Shown: one piece after another, positions 55,701-64,000 of the stretch | Position numbering within the stretch: position 1 is the first letter of the stretch | How the letters are laid out: each line of letters starts with the position of its first letter | DNA from: Akebia trifoliata | Lineage: Eukaryota > Streptophyta > Magnoliopsida > Ranunculales > Lardizabalaceae | NCBI GenBank assembly: GCA_017979445.1 | Contig: CM030715.1 | Location: forward strand, 33,353,756-33,417,755 | Reading direction: 5' to 3' | Length of the DNA: 64,000 bases | Notes under the pieces: model-generated | What the model was told of the DNA's origin: nothing | Databases searched by the model: none | Seen by the model: the letters and a program-made list of their open reading frames with translations, nothing else | Program-made: the position numbers and the translations under genes

Positions 55701-58700
55701 CCACTTTCAACAATGTGATTTTCATGGTCTTGATATCACAAAAGGCCAATCTTTCTTTCATATTAGGAGAAAAAACTGTCTAACAGTTAATTAAAAGGGA
55801 AGTTGTAGGACACATTCTCTTTTAAGTTCCACAATAAGACCCAAGTTGAATAATCAACTTGCTTTTCAACAGACTTGGCAGTGGAGGGTAATGAAATAAA
55901 ATTACATTGGGATAGTGGAAAACGTATCCTTAATTAGAAGTGAGTTTCTGCCTTTGGAGAGGAATCTAGACTTCCAAGAACCCAATCTTCCATCAATTCT
56001 TTCTATGACTTTAACCCAAATGTACTTATTCTTGCACTCGGCTTTGAGCAGCAGTCCAAGATATCTTGTTGGAAAGCATTCCACCTCAAATTCCAAAACA
56101 GACAGAAAATACTTTAAGTTGGGAACCTCCCTAAACCCAAAACATTGCTTTTGGAGAGTTTGATGGCCAGACACAACTTCGAAGCAAAACCAAATACTAC
56201 CTCAAAACATAATATCAGCTTATCTAAATCCATTCATTCTGTATTGCACACACTTAATGTTAATATGGACTAAAGTATTTTACACTTAGTGTTAGTGTGT
56301 CTTGCACTGACTTGCTTCCTATCTCTATCTTACACAGTTTATTTGTGATCACATGAAGTAAGTAGCTAGAATTCATAAATACTCTCTTTCTTGAATATGC
56401 TTAATTTTGTTGTAACTTTGAGGATGGCTGCTAATGAGGGGCAAATGCATTTTGCAGCTTTACATTTATATGAGCCTTTGCATGGTTTTATATTTCCTAT
56501 AGCATATCTTTATTAGCTTGTTAACTTGTAGTGAGATCAAAGCATATATCTTGGTAAATGAAAACATTGTTCAAAATCTTATTAATGTCCCACCTTCTTG
56601 GTTTGGACGATCATTGATACTGAGTCTTAACATTCAGTACACATTGAGGTGTTTCAATCGGTCATGTGCACTGACAGATCCACTTCTTTAAATGAACTGT
56701 ACAGAGATCATGTACACATATATACATTTATTCTATAAGGGATCCTATATTCAGATATCATATCCACTCTTGTAGGCCGTATCTCTGATCAAAATCCTGA
56801 TGGTTATACTCACGCGGTATACATGCGTTTTCAAAGAAGGGAAGACCTCTCAAAATTCTACAACAACTCCTCCTACCTGGGGGTTCTTAAAGATCATGTC
56901 ATGCCTTACTGCCATGTACGCCCTGACATGTAAACACCAACACTCCAGTTCCTTGCTTTTCTTTATAGTTCCTGCTGAAGCACCCTTTTCATCACTAATT
57001 TTACTTATATTTGATGTTTCTTCATAGGGGTTGATTTCTGTGGATTATGAATCTGAAGTAGAAGATGATATCCTACCCATATTTCGGAAAGGAGAGGTGT
57101 TTATCAGACCTGGCTCATGAAAATATTGATTTCATTCTTATTCAATGAAAAATTGAAATGGTCTTTATTTGGTTGCTCGATGGCTAAATGTCTATTTAGA
57201 CTAGTCTAGAAAATGGAATCCAACTATTGGCAATATTACATTTTGTCACTATTGGTCTACTCTTTCTTATTTATAGGTATTTTTATGAGTTTCTCAATCA
57301 ATTTTTGGTCAACCATTGGTTTTCCTTAATAATGAAATAGATTATTATGACATGGTTGATGGTTCATATGTTCTAGTGCTGTTTTACTAGCAAATTCTTT
57401 AAATCAAGTTTGAATTGCCTTTGGGTACAGGAGTTCAACTATGGTGTGGAGTATGTGCTTTTGATTTCGGTTGTTAATAGTGCACTTGAAGGTCACATAG
57501 AAGATGCATTGGCTGCTCATGCAAAGCTTACCATGGAATTTCCATCCTTGATTGTACAGTCCACTCAAGGTGCATAAAATAAAAAAGAAAATCCCTTTAA
57601 TTTTATTAAGACTTTCAATTTTTAATTCATGTTTTTCTCTGATGTGTCTCCTCAAGCATGATTGCCTATTAGGAAGCAAATTTGATTGCCCCAGGTCAGA
57701 TTGAACCCTTGCCTAACCAGCTCAATCCAAACTCTGGCAGGCTTGAGTTGAGATCTTTAATCCCATCAAAATGTGGTGCTCTTGGGCTAAGACCTTGGCC
57801 AATGGCCCACCGATGCCTGATCACTGTGTATATGATATATAAATAAAATGTACATTTCGTAGTTCTTTTTACAACTTGTACCCTTGTTCAAAGTTGTACG
57901 TCTTTTGAGTTTTATTATATTGAAATTTTTTCAAATTAACCTTTTTAGCACCATAAGGTGAATATTTTGAAAATGATTTGGGGTGGTGTGGGGAGGGGAG
58001 TTTCTATGATGAGCATGATAATATGGGGCAACTCATCCATAGTTAAACCTTCAACTTGACCAGCTTGATTAGCCCAACCTCACACAATACAACCCGAGTT
58101 GGGCTTGGGCCAAGCTTGTGAATAGTGTGGTTTGTCTTCAGACTTAGCATCTCAGGTAGGTTGTGTCGGGATTGGCTTGGGTGTTTTATAGTTTGGATTG
58201 GGTCCAGGTTGGGTTCTAACTTATAGCATGAGCCCAGCCCTCCAAATTTGTGCACTTATATGAAGGTGCAGTCCGAAGGCTTTGGATAAGCAATTCCTCC
58301 AGTTCTTGAAAGGTGGTATCAGAGCAAAGTAATTGTACATTTGTTCTCTCTTGCTTCTAGGCACTTAATTTCTATCCATGGGATGCTATGTAGTTATATA
58401 TAATTTTAATTTTCAGGTTCAAATCTCAATCTGACTGATAGTGAATACACGCATGCCGCAGTTATACGCTTTCCATCATGTGAGTTTTAATTTGTTTATG
58501 ATCTCTAATATATACTCAAATTCTCTGTCTTGGCTGATTATTGGTCCATTCTTGCAGCTGAGGCCTTCGAGATGTTTGTTGGTAGCTCTGCCTATAGAGA
58601 TGTAAGGGACCTACTCCCTTGAATAAGCATAACTTGTGAAATCCTTTGAAAAAATAAATATAAAAATTATTGCTGACTAGCTAGTCAATGAATACTGCAC

Positions 58701-58971
58701 CAACTGTTTTGCATGGGTGCCGCGGCATTCTTTTCCATGTTCATATGTCCATACATTTTATACATTTATGAATGAATCTGGTTTCCCCATCTCCCATTTG
58801 GTTGGTATTTGATGGCTAGGGATGTTGGAATCTTTTTCATATTTGGTGACAACTCCCTAAAGTTTCTTTGAATTGTAAATGCAGATGTGGACCTCAAAGT
58901 TTGAGCCGATCACTCAGAAGACACTTGCAGTTCATTTTTCTGTTGATCCAGTGGGCACTGAAATTATGTAG
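52742..58971 (+). CDS. UP3: Double A/B-barrel (Dabb) stress-responsive protein, UP3-like (10 exons)
   Basis: Exons 52742-52865, 52944-53009, 53099-53207, 54055-54182, 56776-56915, 57028-57096, 57431-57569, 58417-58479, 58558-58601 and 58885-58971 join in phase to give 322 residues. The first 75 or so are Ser/Arg-rich without order (MAIYTRTFCHETLVSAHCIY), like a plastid transit peptide. Residues from VVEHICLLKAKEDLSDEEEK begin the first stress-responsive alpha/beta-barrel (Dabb) domain, with YTHAVYMRF and VLKDHVMPYC. The second holds VEYVLLISVV, EYTHAAVIRF and FEPITQKTLAVHF. The repeated YTHA..xRF and the spacing show an internal domain duplication, as in Arabidopsis UP3. Function is unproven: the family forms ferredoxin-like dimers and some members are stress-induced. 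Intron 4 (2.6 kb) holds LINE relics and a MITE. Confidence 0.87.
53528..53813. mobile_element. PIF/Harbinger- or hAT-like MITE in intron 3 of the Dabb gene
   Basis: The ends GGCCCTGCTTGGGTATGCTG and GTAGTGTACCAAGCAGGGCC are inverted repeats. The interior is made of repeated TGCAAATCATTTGCA palindromes. GGCCCTG.TTGG termini are typical of Tourist-type MITEs. The target duplication could not be settled by eye. Confidence 0.75.
54580..54935 (-). mobile_element. LINE relic, zf-RVT region, intron 4 of the Dabb gene
   Basis: On the minus strand, FLFRQLHLDKILIFNHLIPQ, GIIKIDFCSLCKVSDESINH and LCIRYNFSRKIWSHF match the zinc-binding RVT tail of plant LINEs (KI.T.DNL..RG, C.LC....E...HL...C..S..IW). 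Its upstream end is cut by the MITE at 54940. Broken frames follow towards 54580. Confidence 0.7.
54940..55100. mobile_element. MITE family A, copy 7, inserted in the LINE relic
   Basis: GACGCCCCCCTCTGACACAC and CCCATCACAGAACTTTAGAT face ACACGGTTCTGTGATGGGGG and TGTCATATTGTCATGAC. The hairpin interrupts LINE-derived sequence, so it is younger than the LINE. Confidence 0.65.
55780..56180 (-). mobile_element. LINE relic, reverse transcriptase C-terminal part
   Basis: The minus strand reads CFPTRYLGLLLKAECKNKYI, WVKVIERIDGRLGSWKSRFL and SKGRNSLLIKDTFSTIP. Plant LINE reverse transcriptases end with LP..YLGLPLGA, WD.VIER...RL..WK...LSKGGR and LIKSTLSSIP. It is in line with the zf-RVT relic at 54580-54935 and probably belongs to the same insertion. 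Confidence 0.8.
58314..58325 (+). other. Copia-type primer-binding-site string in intron 7
   Basis: TGGTATCAGAGC is complementary to the 3' end of plant initiator tRNA-Met and is the usual Copia primer-binding site. No LTR ending in CA just upstream and no gag or pol was seen, so it is at most the relic of an element in the Dabb gene's intron. Confidence 0.35.
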
Positions 58972-61900
58972 TATCGTTCCATAATTGATTGATTGTTTGT
59001 TTCATTGTATATTTTAGCTGAAGCATATACGAAATATATTTACATTTTTATCAAAATAAGATACATTCATCTCAGCCTTAGGATTGATTGAGAGCATTAA
59101 CACTGTGGCCTGGATCCGAATCCAAATCTGGCTCAGGTACCATTTGCCAAAACCATTTTGCTTTCCTTAAATCTGGATTTGGTTTTAACTTGACCGTATT
59201 ATTTGATTTGGGTCGGTTGAGTCAGATAATTGTAGACCCTTCAACTTTATATTTATTTCTAAGTGTTGTACTATTCCATTTTATCATTATAATTCTTCTA
59301 TTTTATAAGAGTTCATGTTATATTAAGGTAGTAGAAAAAAAAAATATTTAGCGAAAAAAAGATATTTTGTGAAAAACATTTAAAAAAAAATTCAAACCAC
59401 TGTATCATTCGGATGTAGGTGGATATAAGGATGGATTCGTATCGAACCCAATCGGACTCGGGTCAAGGGATATCGATCAATATTTTATTAGGATTTACTT
59501 CAAAGGGCTAAACCCGCTAAATATTTTTATGTTTTACATATATATTTTATATGCATTTTTTATTTTACATTCACAAGGTTCTCTTTGTTGGCATGTTTTT
59601 TTTATTTTTTTGATAAATTTTTTACATGTCTCTATATGTTAATTAATACTTTTTTTGAATTTATATAATCTTGTTCTTTTTGTTTGATAAATTTTAAAAT
59701 TTAAAGAACTATTCTTACGTTTTTTGTTTTGTTATATTCAAGGAAATAGTAACACTCTTGAACTAAATTGATGAAAACCCATTCAAATGAGCATATGAGA
59801 TATGCAAACGACTTGCCATTGCTTACAATATAATTTCCAGTTTGGTTTTTTTGGAAATAATGGTTTTTCAAACTTTAAATAGTCTTAAATGCTTGGGTTA
59901 AATAGTGGTCATTTTTACCATATGCAATGCATTGTCCAGACCGTACTGCATTATCAACTCCTCACAAGAAAGCCTTAGAACAAGAGCAGACATCACATAC
60001 AACCTGTTAGGCTCAAATGGTTCTGTTGAGGGAATGGTTGCAAGAGGTCTCTAGGGCATGCAAGTTATCCTAGGAGAGAATTTTTGCATATCTTTCTCCA
60101 TCTGAGACGTAATCTTCAACTGATCTCAAGGGTTCTTCTTAGGTACAATGTTTACTTAATTAATTACTAAATTTTTAAACTTGAATGAATGGTTGAATTT
60201 ATAAAATAATTTGTACTATGTTTTCCTAATAATGTTTGTAGTTAAGGCGTGATTCACTGTGTCTGGAGGCACAACCAGGCCCACCAACCTTACATACAGG
60301 AATGACTAGTTGTAAGTTGATGAATATATATAGGAGATCAACCTGTAATACCTTAGGAAGAGTGATGGGTGCGTCGCCCACTGATCCAGATTGTTATAGG
60401 ATCATTGTAGATGAGATCTTTGAGAGGAATTGATAAGAAAATGCAGCTTGTGCAAAGGGGACCGCTTCACATCTTTCTCTGTTATTTGGAAGAAATTTGG
60501 AGGTTTCCTCTACCAAAGGCACCCTCTCTATATTCTCTCTATATCTTCAATTCATATCATCATCCGATTCAGATCTAGAGGTAGAGATATGGAGGAGGCC
60601 TATTGGTTAACCCTTTCCGACTATTTTTTTTTTTTACTTTGATCGTGGACAAGTTGATCTTCACCAAAGATTATATCCAATCCGGTTTGAGTCTTCTTGC
60701 CTTGGAATTATCCTTATTGCTATCTATGAGATATTACTATTGTGGATATTAACTCAATATGACATCTGATGGGAGTTAGGTCGGATTCAAATTAATTGGA
60801 TCACTAATTGATTCAAATAGCATTTCAGGCTCTTACCATATATCGATGTTTGAATTTGAAACCAATTTGCTGAAATTCATTTCGTGTCAAAATCAGATAA
60901 AAAAATATGTCATACAATTAAACAACGATTTGTGTATATTTCCACAATTCATTGAATTGGGATATAGTTCATCCATGAAGATGCAATTAGATATCATTTT
61001 GGACCCTTATCGGATTCTAAATCCTAAACCCAAATCTATAAGTTATCAGATAGAATTTCTAATATGATCCATTTATTGCTCTAGGTGAATTAGAATAAAC
61101 TTATTGGAAGAGATTGTGAGACATTTTTGTTAGCGTTTGTCTATAGGTTTATTTTTGTTTCGGAAATATTTGACATTGAGATTTATTATTATAAAGTAAT
61201 TGATTATTTATGTGTTGATTAATGACTCAAAACCATTTAAATTGATTACAAGGTCAATAAAATTACCAGTTGTAATCAACTACGAAAATGGTTAGCAAAC
61301 GGCCCCTTATGCAAAGTAGAAAATCATATTTGCAGAAAGGGTCAATTATTAATGAACTCTTACCACAAGATCTGCATGTAAATATTTAAAAAAACTGGAT
61401 AACATCAGTTAAGCATGAATAGTACACCTCTCTCCCCCCTTATTTAAAAACAATTGGTGGCTTTCATGAATAGTGCTTTTATTTTTTTGATAGAACATAT
61501 GGTATTAAAAGTATTTAATATTTTAAAAGATGTGTTTACCACTTCAAGATTTGTTAAGTAAGAAAAGCATTTTCCTTGATAAGTACTTAGTAAGAAAAGT
61601 TTCCTTACCACATCAATTTGCGACATTTAAAAACAAGGTAGTAGATGACAAAATTCTAAGAATTTTCAATCTTTTTTTCAAAAAAACCGTTAATTTTCAG
61701 CGTTGAATTTTAATTTTAAATATGAGAGTTTGATGGCCATCCATTTTCAATATCTTGGATCAAGATTAACGAAAACTAGGAGGTTATGGTGTTGGATTGT
61801 CAATGTGACACTTCACGTGGAACCAGCAACTCTTAGTCAAATTAAAAAGGAACGACTAGTTGCACACCTCACCACTCATGGTTGGTTGCACACGAATCTT

Positions 61901-62340
61901 AAAAAAATAGTTTTTTTTTTTTTTTTTTTATAATTTTTATTTTAACATACTAGTCGCGCCTCATTAATGTGACCTAGGGTTCATGACTTAATTACCTTCA
62001 CATGGCTTCATCTTCCCGACTCTATAAATTACAAACATGCTCACTATACAATCAAGAATTTCTCATAAAAATTATTGAACCAACGAAATTTTTTGTGGAA
62101 ATGGTTGAAGAAGAAAAAAAAAATAGAGTGTAGAGGGAAATCTTACTTTGACAGATAGCCTGAGGTAAGGTTTGTTGAGAAACAAACTTTGATAATGTAA
62201 GGGAGTTTTTGTAATAAAATAGCAACAGATAGGTTTGCCCGGTAAATATATCAATAGATGTAGTGTGAGAAAAACGGGTATTTTTGGTATTTTAGAACTT
62301 CTGTTTTCAGGGTATAAGAGAGAAGTTAGTTACTCTGTCT
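58972..62340. other. Intergenic stretch, repeat relics only
   Basis: No gene was recognised. A piece at 61640-61820 (AGATGACAAAATTCTAAGAA, TTGGATCAAGATTAACG) is a one-armed relative of the foldback at 25751. Poly(T) at 61911-61929 and several GGATTCGAATT-like repeats are seen. At 62346 a short open run MARSSSLDDSFSAAPIAQI could be a small upstream exon or chance. Confidence 0.45.
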
Positions 62341-62541
62341 CAGTCGATGGCGCGAAGCTCCTCTCTTGACGATTCCTTTTCCGCAGCTCCAATCGCGCAA
62401 ATTCAAAGTTCGCATTTTCTTCTCTTTTTCAATACTTTTTTAATGTTAATCTATCTTACTCGTTCTGCGTTCCCTTTTTAGGGTTTTCTTCAAATCTTCA
62501 AACATGATCTCATACTCTAAGTACCTCTAGAGAGTAGAGAT

Positions 62542-63534
62542 ATGGCACCCAATTGGTCTGACCTTCCAGACCATCTTCTAACTCTAATCACAGACAGGTT
62601 GATCCTCAGCAAAGATTTCATCCGATTTGGTGCCACATGTCGTTCATGGGATTCTGTTTTCTCCGAAAATATCGATCGGTTACCTCGTCAACCTCCATTG
62701 CTAATGATTCCTTCAAAAATTACTCACAATCAACATTCACGCCATTTCTACAACATCTTTGATGAAAGGGTTTACGAATTACCACGTAACGATGTGTTCA
62801 AGGCATATCTGTCGGCCAACCCAACATTAACAAACAATTATATAGTTATAGTAATCTACGGTCCATATTCAAGATATGGTTTTCTAAGGCCTGGTGATTG
62901 AACTTGGACTAACATAGAATGGCATGGGAATGGGTTTGAGGATATTATATCCTATGAAGGTCAGTTTTATGCTGTTAAAGCCCTGGACACGTTACGACTT
63001 TTGATTTTACTTGTCCTGAACCCAAGCTTAAACCAGTTGCACCGTCTTTACCAGAGGAATATTGGACTCATAAGAAGTATATTGTGTAATTATCGGGGGA
63101 TCTGTTGGTGGTTTTAAGGGCAGTGGAATACGTTGGTGACAATGAGATTGATGAGAATGAGGATGATGAGGATAGAGTGGATGAATGGACTTACACAACT
63201 GTTGGATTCCAAGTTTTCATATTGGACAGAAAGGAAGCGAAAGCTGGTCGAGATGAAGAGCATCGGTGGGCATGTTGTTCGTAGGTGACAACACTTCCTT
63301 GTCTCTTTTGGCTTCGGACTTCCCTGGAGGTAAGCCGAATTGCATTTATTTTACGGATGATAGGAAGGATGCATATTTCCGTCCACCATATGGACCTCAT
63401 GACATTGGAGTATTCAACTTAGAAGATGGGAGTTTTGAACAACATTACGTGATGGAGTCCCCGATGGTGGTGCCACACCCATTTGGGTTGAGCCTACAGT
63501 ACAAGGTTACTTCATTTAACTCATTTTTATATTA
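62542..63534 (+). pseudogene. F-box / DUF295, fifth copy, decayed
   Basis: It starts well, with NWSDLPDHLLTLITDRLILS and FGATCRSWDSVF, then RHFYNIFDERVYELP. Compared with the array genes about 60 codons are then missing, and the frame resumes at FKAYLSANPTLTNNYIVIVI and YGFLRPGD. A stop follows at 62899-62901 where others have Lys of GDKTWT. A frameshift comes near 62990 (GHV.TFDFTCPEP in another frame), then a stop in KYIV.LSGDL, and a further shift before LLASDFPGGKPNCIYFTDDR and DIGVFNLEDGSFEQHYVMES at 63290-63470. It lies on the opposite strand from the array, 16 kb away, and is more diverged. It carries an acidic stretch (DENEDDEDRVDEW) at the position of the insert in copy 3. Confidence 0.85.
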
Positions 63535-63812
63535 ACCTCTAAGTTTTGACTGGCGAGTGCGTTTTCAGAAGTTTTGCTTGCAAAATTTTCGATAAAATGA
63601 GTAGTTGAGTGATGATTTTAGTATTTTTCCAATAATAGTATAGTACTATTTTGGGTAAAGTGAATAGTGTTCTAAATTACTGGGCTTTGGGTGATTTATG
63701 GAGGAATATGATATTAGGGTTAGAAATTAAATGATGTAAATTGTAGTTTTGTTTGATTTTAAGAATCTTGGTAGAAAATGCATGCTATTGTGTTGAGATT
63801 GATCTCGTATCT

Positions 63813-64000
63813 TGTTGGAGTATTACATCTCATATTGAAAGCATGGAATTAAAAAGGAAAGAAGAAAGACTTAAAGTAGAAAGAAAGTTAGAAGAGAAGA
63901 GTTAGTTATTTCAGTTAGAAGAGTTTGTTAGTTAGTTAGAAGAGTTAGTAATTTCAGTTTATTCTGATATTGTACTATTGATGTATTATATATAGGACTC
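63813..64000 (+). mobile_element. Probable LTR start, cut by window end
   Basis: TGTTGGAGTATTACATCTCA opens a stretch with AGTTAGAAGAGTTAGT repeats that ends at TATTATATATAGGACTC. This is the layout of many plant Copia LTRs (TGTTGGA..ATTACATC.CA.ATTG, then TATA box). Only the first part is in view. Confidence 0.5.

Noticed and set aside
62346..62410. Short upstream exon MARSSSLDDSFSAAPIAQI before the fifth F-box copy
   Set aside because: It has no clear donor site and no downstream partner exon, and the gene that follows is broken.

Overview
The window is nuclear DNA of a flowering plant. It is AT-rich, its genes carry spliceosomal GT-AG introns, its protein families are plant ones, and the space between genes is full of plant MITEs, LINE and SINE relics. 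The species cannot be named from the sequence. Nothing prokaryotic, viral or plasmid-like was seen.

Layout. 1-4.6 kb: transposon debris (a MULE/FAR1-type relic, a palindromic repeat cluster, two miniature LINE insertions). 4.7-10.25 kb (-): an eight-exon three-repeat MYB gene of the MYB3R class. Its upstream region carries five AACGG cores (the motif bound by MYB3R proteins) and a perfect E2F octamer. 10.5-15 kb: repeats only. 15.07-17.87 kb (-): a three-exon CTF8 gene (RFC-Ctf18 clamp-loader subunit), assembled here from its exons. It is divergent from a five-exon small C2-domain gene (18.26-23.29 kb, +), and the 392-bp shared promoter holds two E2F motifs and an MSA-like site. 25.21-30.32 kb (+): a tandem copy of the C2 gene with the same exon structure. 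31.8-46.5 kb (-): four tandem F-box/DUF295 genes. Three are intact and one has two compensating frameshifts. They share 3' flanks, TATA context and a conserved upstream block. 47.37-49.2 kb (+): intron-bearing, broken fragments of three unrelated housekeeping genes lie side by side (20S proteasome beta1, ribosomal protein eL42, trehalose-phosphate phosphatase). 51.0-52.3 kb: a row of MITEs separated by (AT)n tracts, like rice Micron elements. 52.74-58.97 kb (+): a ten-exon gene for a plastid-type protein with two stress-responsive A/B-barrel (Dabb) domains, whose introns hold a PIF-like MITE and LINE relics. 62.54-63.53 kb (+): a decayed fifth F-box/DUF295 copy. The window ends in what looks like the start of an LTR.

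How it fits together. MYB3R and CTF8 are both cell-cycle genes and both have E2F and AACGG motifs just upstream. In known plants, E2F drives G1/S genes and MYB3R acts on MSA elements at G2/M. The F-box array is a typical fast birth-and-death SCF-adaptor family. No wholly new system can be claimed. The most unusual items are the multi-gene fragment cluster, the near-minimal LINE insertions with intact target-site duplications, the alternating palindrome near 1.9 kb and the Micron-like array.
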